The notes beneath the pieces are model-generated. The model ran no database searches. It was not told where the DNA came from and saw nothing but the letters and a program-made list of their open reading frames with translations. This document shows positions 34,958 to 43,222 of a DNA stretch of 64,000 nucleotides, one piece after another (position 1 is the stretch's first letter; every line of letters starts with the position of its first letter). Origin of the DNA: Nocardiopsis sp. YSL2 (lineage in GTDB: Bacteria; Actinomycetota; Actinomycetes; Streptosporangiales; Streptosporangiaceae); NCBI RefSeq assembly GCF_030555055.1, contig NZ_JAMOAO010000001.1, positions 682,001-746,000 on the forward strand, given 5' to 3'. The translations under genes were made by a program, and so were the position numbers.

Positions 34958-34963
34958 ACTTTA
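34958..34963 (-). promoter_or_regulatory. -10 box of a leaderless gene
   Basis: Minus strand TAAAGT, 7 nt, then ATG 34950; no good -35 box. Confidence 0.4.
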
Positions 34964-35167
34964 GGACAATCGCCCGGTGTGACGCCCTGTTTTTCCGGGA
35001 TGACCTGCGTCGCTTCCGTGCGTTCGCGTACTCGCACCGCAAGAGTGTCCCAGGACACGACGGCGGCCATAGCGCTTTCGATAACGCGGCGTTGGCCCCC
35101 TTGGACGGACGGTCGGCTTCGGAGACGATGGCCCGGCTCGGATCCCCTTCGACGAGGAGCCACCCCC

Positions 35168-37165
35168 TTGCCACCCTCCCCCGGCAACGCACGATCCCTC
35201 CTCACGCGCGCGGGCACCGTCGCCACCGCCGCGCTGACGGCCGCCGCGGTGCTGACCGCTCCGGCGGCCGCCGAATCCCCCTCTCTGGTGATCGAGGACG
35301 GCCGCACCCAGGTCGCCTTCGAGTTCGCGGACGCGATCTACCAGGAGGTCGACATACGGACGGAGGCCGACAGCGACGGCGACGGCGAGTTCGACACGGT
35401 CCGCATGCGGATCCTGCGCCCCAAGGAGAGCGACGCGGGTCTGGACGTCGCCACCATCATCGAGCCCAGCCCCTACTGGGCGGGCGGCAACCCGGTCACC
35501 AACCACGACGTGGACCTGGACACCGACGAGGCCGGAACGGTCCCGCGGGGCGGACCGCGCGCCGACGGGACCGCCCTGGGCGCGGCCCTGGACCCCGCGG
35601 GCACCGGCGGCCCGGACGCCGCGGCCGCGCGCTCCGGTCCCCGCACGTCGTTCTCCGGCTACTACGACAACTACTTCCTGCCGCGCGGGTACGCCGTGGC
35701 CCAACTCGACAGCCTGGGCAGCGGCGACTCCACCGGCTGCCCCACCTCGGGCGCGCACAACGAGTCGCTGGGCGCCAAGGCGGCCGTGGAGTGGCTGACC
35801 GGCGACGCCGTCGGCTGGGACGCCGACGGGGAGGAGGTCACCGCCGACTGGTCCAACGGCGCGGCCGCGATGACCGGGATCTCCTACAACGGGACCCTGC
35901 CCACCGCCGCCGCCACGACCGGTGTGGAGGGGCTGAAGACGATCGTCCCGCAGGCGGCGATCTCCTCCTGGTACGGCTACTACCGCGAGGGCGGCGCCGT
36001 GCGCGCCCCCGGCGGCTACCAGGGCGAGGACGCCGACGTCCTGGCCGAGTACGTGTACACGCGCGAGGACGAGGAGATCTGCCGGCCGGTGATCGACGCG
36101 CTCACCGAGGAGCAGGACCGCGTCAGCGGCGACTACTCGGAGTTCTGGGCCGAGCGGAACTACCTCGACGACGCCGACGAGATCCGGGCGAGCGTGTTCC
36201 TGGTGCACGGGCTCAACGACCGCAACGTCATGCCGGGCCAGGCCGCCGACCTGTGGGCGGCCCTGGAGGAGAACGACGTCCCGCGCAAGCTGTGGCTGCA
36301 CCAGGGCGCGCACATCAACCAGCTCTACCTGCGCACCGACCCGTGGCTGGACCAGTTGCACGGCTGGTTCGACCACTGGCTCTACGAGGTCGACAACGGC
36401 ATCACCGACGAGCCCGCCGTGGACGTGGAGGGCACCGACGGAACGTGGACGGCCCAGGCGGACTGGCCGGGCGAGGGGACGGTGCCGGTCAAGCTGCACC
36501 TGAACACCGGTTCCGACACCGCCACCGGCGGACTCGCACCGCGTCCGCGGCCGGTGCGCGACGGCGCCGAGTCCTTCACCGACCAGGGCCGCACGCTCTC
36601 ACCGGACGACCTGCTCGGCGACCCGGACTCCCCCGGAACGACGTCACTGGTCTACGTGACCGAGGAGCTGAGCGAGGACGTGCGCCTGAGCGGTTCGGCG
36701 CGGATCTCGGTGCGCGCGGCGATGGACGGCCCCTCGCCGTTCCTCACCGCCGCCCTGGTCGACCTGGGCACCGCCGAGCGGCCGACCGGACGCCTGCGGT
36801 ACGACTTCGACGACATGAACTGCTACGGCGAGTCCGTTCCGGGCGACACCGGCTGCGTCCCGACGGGGCACCACGTCACCGAGGAGGCCGATCACGCGAT
36901 CGTCGCGCGCGGCTGGCTGGACGCGCGCAACCGCACCTCGTGGGAGCGGCAGCGGCCCGTGGTGGCCGGGCAGTACTACCGCTACCGGTGGGACCTGCAG
37001 CCGGGCGACCACGTGTTCCCGGCCGGGCACCGGATCGGGGTCATGGTGGTCTCAACCGACCACGACCACACCCTGCGCTACCCGGCCGGGACCGAGGTGA
37101 GCGTCGACACCAACACCGCGCACGTGACCCTGCCGGTCGCCTCCGGGCACGACGCCCTCGGCTGA
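35168..37165 (+). CDS. Secreted Xaa-Pro dipeptidyl-peptidase (S15 family)
   Basis: A 665-residue secreted serine peptidase. A signal peptide (LLTRAGTVATAALTAAAVLT then APAAAES) directs export. The catalytic serine is in MTGISYNGTLPTAAA (GxSYxG), the aspartate in VHGLNDRNVMP and the histidine in LHQGAHINQ. A C-terminal jelly-roll of about 230 residues with LRYDFDDMNCYGES, and AGHRIGVMVVSTDHDHTLRY completes the fold. Role: removal of X-Pro dipeptides from peptides outside the cell. I chose TTG 35168 since GAGGAG lies 8 nt upstream and the signal peptide begins there; upstream in-frame codons would give a long tail without signal character. Confidence 0.87.
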   Translation: MPPSPGNARSLLTRAGTVATAALTAAAVLTAPAAAESPSLVIEDGRTQVAFEFADAIYQEVDIRTEADSDGDGEFDTVRMRILRPKESDAGLDVATIIEPSPYWAGGNPVTNHDVDLDTDEAGTVPRGGPRADGTALGAALDPAGTGGPDAAAARSGPRTSFSGYYDNYFLPRGYAVAQLDSLGSGDSTGCPTSGAHNESLGAKAAVEWLTGDAVGWDADGEEVTADWSNGAAAMTGISYNGTLPTAAATTGVEGLKTIVPQAAISSWYGYYREGGAVRAPGGYQGEDADVLAEYVYTREDEEICRPVIDALTEEQDRVSGDYSEFWAERNYLDDADEIRASVFLVHGLNDRNVMPGQAADLWAALEENDVPRKLWLHQGAHINQLYLRTDPWLDQLHGWFDHWLYEVDNGITDEPAVDVEGTDGTWTAQADWPGEGTVPVKLHLNTGSDTATGGLAPRPRPVRDGAESFTDQGRTLSPDDLLGDPDSPGTTSLVYVTEELSEDVRLSGSARISVRAAMDGPSPFLTAALVDLGTAERPTGRLRYDFDDMNCYGESVPGDTGCVPTGHHVTEEADHAIVARGWLDARNRTSWERQRPVVAGQYYRYRWDLQPGDHVFPAGHRIGVMVVSTDHDHTLRYPAGTEVSVDTNTAHVTLPVASGHDALG

Positions 37166-37169
37166 CCGG

Positions 37170-37832
37170 TCACCCGTCGCCGCGGCCCAGGCGCCCCCGC
37201 CCCCGCGCGGGGGCGCCGTCGTCCGCCGCCTTCCCGGCACGGCGCCGGCGGCGCCCGCGTACCGCCCAGACCCCGGCCGCGACCATCAGTGGGAACACCA
37301 CCAGGACGAGCAACGGCAGCAGGATCGCCACCAGGGACGCCACGACACTGACCACGTCCTCCACGAACGACACCACCGGGGCGGCCGCGCCGAAGCTCAG
37401 GGAGTTCAGGACCGGCCGCGCCAGGGTCTTGACGGCGTGGAAGACCAGCGCGATCACCATGCCCGCGACGACCGGGAGCCAGCTCACACCGTCGCCGGCC
37501 CCGGCCGCGGAGGTGGAAGCGGTGCCGGTGAGCTCGGCGAGGTCGACCGCGGAGGCACCGGCGCCGAAGGTGATGCCGCCCGCGGAGGGCCGGACCACCG
37601 TCTGGACGACGTCGTTGAGGCTGTCGAGGGCGGGGATCTTGTCGGCGGCGAACTCGACCACCAGGAGCACGGTGAGGACCACGAGGGTGACCGGGTGTTC
37701 CAGCCACTGCCAGGCCGCGCCCAGGGGGATCAGATCGGTGAAGCGTGCGATCAACCCGACCGCGAGGAGGGGGATGTAGGCGTTGAGCCCTGCCGCTGAG
37801 GACAGTCCCAGGCCGGTGAGCGTGGCGATCAT
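37170..37832 (-). CDS. DUF4126-family membrane protein
   Basis: A 220-residue membrane protein starting MIATLTGLGLSSAAGLNAYIPLLAVGLIARF broken into the family signature GLSSAAGLNAYIPLL, with VEFAADKIPALDSLND also typical of DUF4126. About five hydrophobic segments and a basic Arg-rich C-terminus (RGRRRRRAGKAADDG). Function unknown. ATG preceded by GAAGGAAGCC. Its 3' end faces the peptidase gene with only 4 bp between stops; a GC hairpin lies within its last codons. Confidence 0.86.
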   Translation of the reverse strand: MIATLTGLGLSSAAGLNAYIPLLAVGLIARFTDLIPLGAAWQWLEHPVTLVVLTVLLVVEFAADKIPALDSLNDVVQTVVRPSAGGITFGAGASAVDLAELTGTASTSAAGAGDGVSWLPVVAGMVIALVFHAVKTLARPVLNSLSFGAAAPVVSFVEDVVSVVASLVAILLPLLVLVVFPLMVAAGVWAVRGRRRRRAGKAADDGAPARGRGRLGRGDG

Positions 37833-37857
37833 GGCTTCCTTCGTGAGCTGCGTGCGA

Positions 37858-37891
37858 CGGCGGGGGCCGCGTTCGGGCGCGGCCCCCGCCG
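37858..37891 (-). terminator. Terminator after the DUF2630 gene
   Basis: CGGCGGGGGCCGCG, loop TTCGGG, perfect 14-bp complement; between the DUF2630 and DUF4126 genes. Confidence 0.65.
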
Positions 37892-37949
37892 TGGCGCCGT
37901 CCTATCCGGAGTGGACGCTCGCGAAGCCCCTGTGGTTTCGCCTCCTCCG

Positions 37950-38195
37950 CTACTGCCAGTACTGCTCGACCTCGGGCACCGGGCGGACCTCGGCCCCGTC
38001 GGGGTCCTGTCCGTGCTCTCTGCGGGCACGCCGCTGCCGGAGCAGGTCCCAACACTGGTCGAGCGACTCCTCCACCTCCCTCATCCGGGACCGTTCGGTG
38101 GGTTCCAGCCCTCCGGGCCGTGAGCGGAGCGTGTGCTCCTCCTCCATCAGGGCCCTCACGGTGGACAGGATCTCGTTCTCGGCGCTGTGGCTCAT
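37950..38195 (-). CDS. DUF2630-family small protein
   Basis: An 81-residue protein with the DUF2630 pattern: an N-terminal helix ILSTVRALMEEEHTLRSR, then RMREVEESLDQCWDLLRQRR and the tail DPDGAEVRPVPEVEQYWQ. Highly charged, predicted to be two helices. Widespread in actinobacteria, function unknown. ATG 38195 has no ribosome binding site. It lies divergently from the csoR gene with 270 bp between them. Confidence 0.85.
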   Translation of the reverse strand: MSHSAENEILSTVRALMEEEHTLRSRPGGLEPTERSRMREVEESLDQCWDLLRQRRARREHGQDPDGAEVRPVPEVEQYWQ

Positions 38196-38409
38196 ACCGC
38201 CATGGTCGGCACGCCCGGTGCCCGGGGCAAGGCTCCGTGCCCCGGCTTGTCGAGTGCGGACCCGAAGTTGACGAGCATCCGCGTACGGGGCCCGTCACGG
38301 GGTATCGGTCCCCCGATTGTCTGGGAAACTCCTACTACAGCCGTGTTCACGGTGCGGAGCGGCACGTGGGCACGTGCGCGCGGAATGCCGTCCGAACCTC
38401 CGCGGTTGG

Positions 38410-38426
38410 ATACCTTGAGGGGGTAT
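38410..38426 (+). promoter_or_regulatory. CsoR operator
   Basis: ATACCTTGAGGGGGTAT is an inverted repeat with ATACC and GGTAT ends around a G-tract, the usual form of CsoR-type operators. It ends 40 bp before the csoR start codon, so autoregulation is likely. TATGGT (38424-38429) could be the -10 box covered by the repressor. Confidence 0.6.
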
Positions 38427-38466
38427 GGTTGTGGCATCTGTTCAGGGACGACACGGAGACGACGGC

Positions 38467-38757
38467 ATGGTGGGCAACCACGGTTACAGCGACGACAAGC
38501 AGAGCCACATCAACCGGCTGCGCCGCATCGAGGGACAGATCCGCGGCCTGCAGCGCATGGTCGAGGACGACCAGTACTGCATCGACATCCTCACGCAGAC
38601 GTCGGCGGTCAACAAGGCGCTGCGCTCCTTCGCACTGTCCATGCTGGACGAACACCTCAAGCACTGTGTGGCGAACGCGGTCGCCAACGGCGGGGACGAG
38701 GCCGACGAGAAGGTCCGCGAGGCCTCCGACGCCATCGCCCGACTGGTCCGCTCCTGA
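38467..38757 (+). CDS. csoR: Copper-sensing repressor CsoR
   Basis: A 96-residue CsoR/FrmR-family repressor (DUF156). The family helix INRLRRIEGQIRGLQRMV is followed by the Cu(I) ligands Cys38 (DDQYCIDIL), His63 and Cys67 (DEHLKHC); spacing equals the C-H-C triad of known CsoR proteins. Copper binding should release DNA. I chose ATG 38467 (GGAG 8 nt upstream) over the ATG at 38425 because the latter is inside the operator. No copper ATPase or chaperone gene lies beside it, so its main targets are elsewhere. Confidence 0.92.
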   Translation: MVGNHGYSDDKQSHINRLRRIEGQIRGLQRMVEDDQYCIDILTQTSAVNKALRSFALSMLDEHLKHCVANAVANGGDEADEKVREASDAIARLVRS

Positions 38758-38818
38758 GGAGCGCGTGACCGGTTCCGGCCGCCTCCCGAGGCGGCGGACC
38801 GGGCGGTGAGCCACCGCC

Positions 38819-38824
38819 TATTCT
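38819..38824 (+). promoter_or_regulatory. -10 box of a leaderless gene
   Basis: TATTCT, 7 nt, then ATG 38832; no ribosome binding site in the gap. Confidence 0.45.
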
Positions 38825-38831
38825 GGGCGCC

Positions 38832-39503
38832 ATGTCCCCCGAACAGTCGCGTCCCCCCGCGCCCAACCGCCGTTCCACCGCCCTGGAGCGGCGGTTGGCG
38901 GTTCCCGTCCTGGTCGCGGCGGTGGTGTCCGTGCCGGCCCTCTTCCTCGGCGTCTGGGGCGAGGGGATCTGGGCCACGGCCGGCGACCGGATCAACTGGG
39001 CGGCCGGCATCGTCCTGTGGGCCGAGTGGATCATGCTGATCGCGCTGGCCGACAACAAGCGGGAGTGGCTGCGCACGCACTGGTGGGCGACCGTCGTGGC
39101 GGCCGTGACCGTACCCGCCGTCCTCCTCGCTCTCGGTCCGGCCCAGGTCCTGCGGCTGGTGCGCGTGTTCGGGACCCTTCCGCTGCTGCGCGTCACCCGC
39201 ATCATCGAGGCGGGGGGCGTCCTGCGCCGCCGTATGGGCCTGACCGGCCGGCTCGGCCGGATGGTCGCGGCCACGACGACCCTGCTGGCGGCCGTGTTCG
39301 TGACCGCGGTCCTGGCCGACCCGGCCTCGGCCGGCCGCGGCTACGCCGAGGAGGCCATCGCCCTTCTGGAACCCTGGCCGACCGCGCTGGCGGTGGGGCT
39401 CACCGCGGCCGCCACCGCCGTGGTCCTGGCCTACCGCTGGCGGCGGGTCCGCGCCGCGCGGGCGCGGACCGGACCACCGAGTCCGGCTCAGTCCTCGCCG
39501 TAG
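38832..39503 (+). CDS. Voltage-sensor-like membrane protein without a pore domain
   Basis: A 223-residue membrane protein. Helices: PVLVAAVVSVPALFLGVW (about 24-41), WAAGIVLWAEWIMLIALAD (57-75), WATVVAAVTVPAVLLALG (86-103), then a basic amphipathic segment VLRLVRVFGTLPLLRVTRII with arginines at regular spacing, as in the S4 helix of voltage-gated channels. Two more hydrophobic segments follow (VAATTTLLAAVFVTAVL; PTALAVGLTAAATAVVLAY), but the K+ selectivity filter (TxGYG) is absent. So it resembles a channel voltage-sensing domain with another C-terminal part. Ion conduction is not shown. The last 16 bp overlap the convergent NDH-2 gene. Confidence 0.8.
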   Translation: MSPEQSRPPAPNRRSTALERRLAVPVLVAAVVSVPALFLGVWGEGIWATAGDRINWAAGIVLWAEWIMLIALADNKREWLRTHWWATVVAAVTVPAVLLALGPAQVLRLVRVFGTLPLLRVTRIIEAGGVLRRRMGLTGRLGRMVAATTTLLAAVFVTAVLADPASAGRGYAEEAIALLEPWPTALAVGLTAAATAVVLAYRWRRVRAARARTGPPSPAQSSP

Positions 39504-40864
39504 CGCTCGCGCAGGTTCTCCAGCAGCCGGGAGCCCTCCCGGCCGGCGCTCTCGGTGTCCAGGTACTCCACCTCCTCGTTGGCCACGAACGACGCCGGGC
39601 GCCCGTCGTCGGCGAAGCCGAGACGGGAGACCTCCCCGCCGGTGGCCGCCCTGATCGCCCAGTTGGCCATGATGCGGGCCCGGGCGGGCGCCGAGGGCAC
39701 CGCCGCCACGTGGTATCCGCGGGTGACGGCCAGCGCCGACAGCCCGGTGAGCTCGACGTTGAGCACGCGGGCCAGGGCGTCCTTGCCGCTCAGGTCCACG
39801 ACCAGGCCCATGTCGCGGTGCCGGAACTCCCGCAGCGGACGGCCCAGGATCGAGGCGCACACGTTCTCGGCCGCGGTCGCCGCCTGCCGGCTCGCGTACT
39901 GGGCGGTCGGCGGGCAGTACGGGGTCTCCGGGTGGGAGAGGTTGGGCACCGCCGCCGCGTCCCCGACCGCGAACACCTCGGGCAGCCCCGGGACGCGCAG
40001 GTCGGAGTCCACCTCCAGGCGGCCGCGCTGGGTGGGCTTGCCCAACGTCTCCATGAGCGGGCTGGGCGCCATGCCGGCGGTCCAGATGAGCGTGCGGCAG
40101 GGCAGGGCCCGCCCGTCGGTGAGAACGACCTTGTCCGCGGTCACCTCGCGGACGCTGACCTTGAGCTTGACCTCGATCCCCATCGAGCGCAGCATGTCCA
40201 GCGCCCTGCGGCCGAGACGGTCGCCGAGTTCCGGCAGCACCTTGGGCGCGATGTCGACCAGGTGCCAGCGGATCACCGACCGCAGCTCGGGGTAGCGCCG
40301 GGCGGCCTCCTCGGTCAGGCGCATGAGCGAGGCCGCGGTCTCCACGCCGGTGTAGCCGCCGCCGACGACGATGAAGCGGCAGCGCTCCTCGCGTTCGACC
40401 GGGTCGCGGCTGTCGTTGGCCAGTTCGAGCTGGGCCAGGACGTGGTCGCGCAACAGCACGGCCTCGGCCAGGGTCTTGGCGCCGTAGGCGTGCTCGGTCA
40501 GGCCGGGGATGTCGAAGCCGCGTGTCAGGCCGCCGGGGGCCAGGACCAGCCGGTCGTAGCGCACCGGAGCCAACTCCCCGGTGGAGCGGCGCACGACGAG
40601 CGTGCGGTCGGCGGTGTCGACGCCGACCGCGTGTCCGGGGATCAGCCGGGTGTCCCGGGTGAGCCGGTGCACGGACATCGCGACCGACTGGGGCGTCAGC
40701 AGGCCCGAGGCCACCTGGGGCAGCAAGGGGCTGTAGAGCATGTAGTCGTGTGGTGCGACGAGGGCGATGTCGGCCGCCCCTGTCGGGATGCGGCGTTCGA
40801 GGTGACGAAGGGTGTGGACGCCGCCGAAGCCCGCGCCTACCACCACGATCCGAGGCCGAGACAT
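39488..40864 (-). CDS. Type II NADH dehydrogenase-like FAD oxidoreductase
   Basis: A 458-residue flavoprotein. FAD-binding RIVVVGAGFGGVHTLRHLE at the N-terminus, NAD-binding RFIVVGGGYTGVETAASL, and the second FAD contact LPEVFAVGDAAAVP are intact. It should pass electrons from NADH to menaquinone without pumping protons. ATG 40864 has AAGGAG 10 nt upstream. The C-terminal about 80 residues (VTRGYHVAAVPSAPARARIM) include the hydrophobic amphipathic region used for membrane attachment in NDH-2. Alternative assignment: carotenoid- or sulfide-type oxidoreductase, less likely. Confidence 0.9.
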   Translation of the reverse strand: MSRPRIVVVGAGFGGVHTLRHLERRIPTGAADIALVAPHDYMLYSPLLPQVASGLLTPQSVAMSVHRLTRDTRLIPGHAVGVDTADRTLVVRRSTGELAPVRYDRLVLAPGGLTRGFDIPGLTEHAYGAKTLAEAVLLRDHVLAQLELANDSRDPVEREERCRFIVVGGGYTGVETAASLMRLTEEAARRYPELRSVIRWHLVDIAPKVLPELGDRLGRRALDMLRSMGIEVKLKVSVREVTADKVVLTDGRALPCRTLIWTAGMAPSPLMETLGKPTQRGRLEVDSDLRVPGLPEVFAVGDAAAVPNLSHPETPYCPPTAQYASRQAATAAENVCASILGRPLREFRHRDMGLVVDLSGKDALARVLNVELTGLSALAVTRGYHVAAVPSAPARARIMANWAIRAATGGEVSRLGFADDGRPASFVANEEVEYLDTESAGREGSRLLENLRERYGED

Positions 40865-41167
40865 GAGTACATCGCTCCTTCTTCGTGTCGTGGTGCGGTA
40901 CGTGCATCGCACCCGGACGAGGCCGGGACGTGGGGCGTACCCACTGCACCGCGGCCGAATGTACGGGTGGGGGGAGCGTTGGCCCGCGTTCCCGCGCGGG
41001 GCGTTCCGTGCTCTTTGTCCGTCTTTTGACCTGGCGCGAAAAGGAATACCGCCGCTTCTCCGCCATGTAACCCCCGCATGACCGCACGACACGCAGACTT
41101 GTTCACTGTGTGTGGCCATGCGATGACCAGATGCATGGCCCTCTCACCGGAAGGACTGACAACGCGT

Positions 41168-41593
41168 ATGCGTGCGTTCACCAAGATCGCCGTCGCCACC
41201 GCCGTGGCCGGCGGGCTGTCCCTCGCCGGATCCGGCACCGCTCTCGCCGAGCCCCCGCCCGAGGAGGCGGCCGTCGACGCCGTCGAGGGCGGTGCCGAGA
41301 CCGCCGAGGCGACCACCGGCGAGCTGTCGGAGGAGGCCCAGGCACTGCTGGAGGACGAGGAGGTCGTCGCCCTCCTGAGCGACCCGGCCGTGGTCGAGCT
41401 CCTCAGCGACGAGGACGCCCTGGCGGTCATCACCGAACTGGCCGCCATGGAGGACCCGCTGGCCGCGCTGGAGGCGGTCGAGCTGCCGGAGGCGCCCGCT
41501 GAGCTCCCGGACGCCGAACTTCCCGAGGCACCGGTCGAGACGCCGGAGGCACCGGTCGGCGGCGTCGGGGACGTCACGGGCGCCCTGCCGTAG
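41168..41593 (+). CDS. Small secreted acidic protein with PEAP repeats
   Basis: A 141-residue precursor with a clear signal peptide (MRAFTKIAVATAVAGGLSLA to GTALAEPPP). The mature part is very acidic and Ala/Glu/Leu-rich (GELSEEAQALLEDEEVVALL) and ends in Pro-rich repeats LPEAPAELPDAELPEAP then VETPEAPVG. No cysteines after the signal, no known domain. AAGGA lies 12 nt before ATG 41168, rather far; ATG at 41135 is possible but would spoil the signal peptide. Possibly a cell-surface protein. Confidence 0.7.
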   Translation: MRAFTKIAVATAVAGGLSLAGSGTALAEPPPEEAAVDAVEGGAETAEATTGELSEEAQALLEDEEVVALLSDPAVVELLSDEDALAVITELAAMEDPLAALEAVELPEAPAELPDAELPEAPVETPEAPVGGVGDVTGALP

Positions 41594-41604
41594 GAGGCAC
41601 CGGG

Positions 41605-41641
41605 GACGGGGCGGGCGGCCGCGGGGACCGTCCGCCCCGTC
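41605..41641. terminator. Bidirectional terminator between secreted protein and catalase
   Basis: GACGGGGCGGGCGG pairs with CCGTCCGCCCCGTC (one mismatch), placed between convergent stops at 41593 and 41660. Confidence 0.65.
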
Positions 41642-41659
41642 TCGTGCGCCGGCCCGGGG

Positions 41660-43132
41660 TCAGCCGCCGTTGAGCTTGGCGGCCACCCGCTCACCGATGT
41701 CGGAGTCGACGTCGCGCCAGTACTTCAGGGCGCGGGACAGGACTCCGTCGTCGGCGACCGTCGACATGTGCCCGGCGATGTTGGACACCAGCCGCTCGCG
41801 CGCCGCGTCGTCCATGACGTCGCGGATGAGTGCCCGGGGCTGGACGAAGTCGTCGTCCTCCCGGTGCTTGCTGTAGGCCTCACGCACCAGCTCGCCCGCC
41901 TCGACCGGCCACGATGCCTCGTCCGCGCCGCTCTGTTCGACCGCGTCCGGACCTCCGAAGGAGTTCGGGTGGTAGACGGCGCCGGTGTCCGGGGCGAAGG
42001 ACCGCATCTGCCCGTCCTTGGCGTAGGAGCGCACCGGCACGCGCGGCCGGTTGGGCGGCAGTTCGTCGTAGTTGACGCCGATCCGGTACCGGTGGGTGTC
42101 GGGGTAGGAGAACATGCGCGCCAGCAGCATCTTGTCCGGCGACGGGCCGATGCCCGGCACGAGGTTGGACGGCTCGAAGGCCGCCTGCTCGATGTGGATG
42201 TGGTGGTTCTCCGGGTTCTCGTTCAGCGTCATCCGCCCGACCTCGATCAGCGGGTAGTCCGCGTGGGGCCACACCTTGGTCAGGTCGAACGGGTTGAACC
42301 GGTAGTCCGCGGCGTCCTCCTCCGGCATGATCTGCACCTTGAGCGTCCACGACGGGTGGTCGCCCCCGGCGATCGCGGTGTAGAGGTCGCGCCGGTAGTA
42401 GTCGGCGTCCTGCCCCGCCAGGAGGTCGGCCTCCGCCTGCGGCAGGAAGTCGTTGCCCTGGTCGGTGAGGAAGTGGTACTTCACCCACACGCGGCGGCCC
42501 TCGGCGTTGACCCACATGTACGTGTGCGAACTGAACCCGTCCATGCGGCGCCAGTTCCTGGGGATACCGCGGTCCCCCATGAGCCAGGTGACCTGGTGCG
42601 CCGACTCCGGCGAGAGCGACCAGTAGTCCCACTGCATGGTGTGGTCGCGCAGGCCCGTCCGGGGGTCGCGCTTCTGGGAGCGGATGAAGTCCTGGAACTT
42701 CTGCGGGTCGCGCATGAAGAACACCGGGGTGTTGTTGCCGACCATGTCGTAGTTGCCGTGGCGCGTGTAGAACTTCAGCGCGAACCCGCGGGGGTCGCGC
42801 CAGGTGTCCGGGCTGCCCATCTCCCCCGCGACGCTGGAGAACCGCGCCAGCAGGGGCGTCTCCCGTCCGGGCTGGAACACGTCGGCGCGGGTGAACTCCC
42901 GTACGTCGCCGGTCACGCGGAAGGTCCCGTAGGCCCCGCCGCCCTTGGCGTGCACGACCCGTTCGGGCACACGTTCACGGTTGAACTGCGCCATCTTCTC
43001 GATCAGGTACGCGTCGTGCAGGACCACGGGCCCGTCCCTGCCCACGCTCAGCGAGTTCTCGTCGCTGGGCGCCGGGCGTCCCGAGTTGGTCGTGGTGAAC
43101 GCGCCGGGACGCGTGTTCGGTCCGTCGGACAT
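41660..43132 (-). CDS. Catalase (monofunctional, heme)
   Basis: A 490-residue clade 3-size heme catalase degrading hydrogen peroxide. The active-site histidine lies in ERVVHAKGGGAYG, the asparagine in NYDMVGNNTPVFF, and the heme-ligand tyrosine in RMFSYPDTHRYRIG. RFSSVAGEMGSPDTWRDPRG is the family substrate-channel block. ATG 43132 follows GAGGGAGA. An about 90-bp gap separates it from the TetR gene on the same strand. No OxyR or FurA gene is adjacent. Confidence 0.96.
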   Translation of the reverse strand: MSDGPNTRPGAFTTTNSGRPAPSDENSLSVGRDGPVVLHDAYLIEKMAQFNRERVPERVVHAKGGGAYGTFRVTGDVREFTRADVFQPGRETPLLARFSSVAGEMGSPDTWRDPRGFALKFYTRHGNYDMVGNNTPVFFMRDPQKFQDFIRSQKRDPRTGLRDHTMQWDYWSLSPESAHQVTWLMGDRGIPRNWRRMDGFSSHTYMWVNAEGRRVWVKYHFLTDQGNDFLPQAEADLLAGQDADYYRRDLYTAIAGGDHPSWTLKVQIMPEEDAADYRFNPFDLTKVWPHADYPLIEVGRMTLNENPENHHIHIEQAAFEPSNLVPGIGPSPDKMLLARMFSYPDTHRYRIGVNYDELPPNRPRVPVRSYAKDGQMRSFAPDTGAVYHPNSFGGPDAVEQSGADEASWPVEAGELVREAYSKHREDDDFVQPRALIRDVMDDAARERLVSNIAGHMSTVADDGVLSRALKYWRDVDSDIGERVAAKLNGG

Positions 43133-43222
43133 GGAACAGTCTCCCTCGATCGCCTGCTCTCCCCCGTGGCTCCCGGGGGAGCTCTCGGCCGCCGACGTAC
43201 CCGCCACGGAGTCAAGCTACGG

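Noticed and set aside
37200..37230. GC-rich hairpin as a terminator between peptidase and DUF4126 genes
   Set aside because: It lies within the last codons of DUF4126 and is explained by Arg/Gly codons; termination there is possible but not supported.
34474..37779. 1101-codon plus-strand frame across HAD, peptidase and DUF4126 genes
   Set aside because: Shadow frame; overlaps three well-supported genes in other frames.
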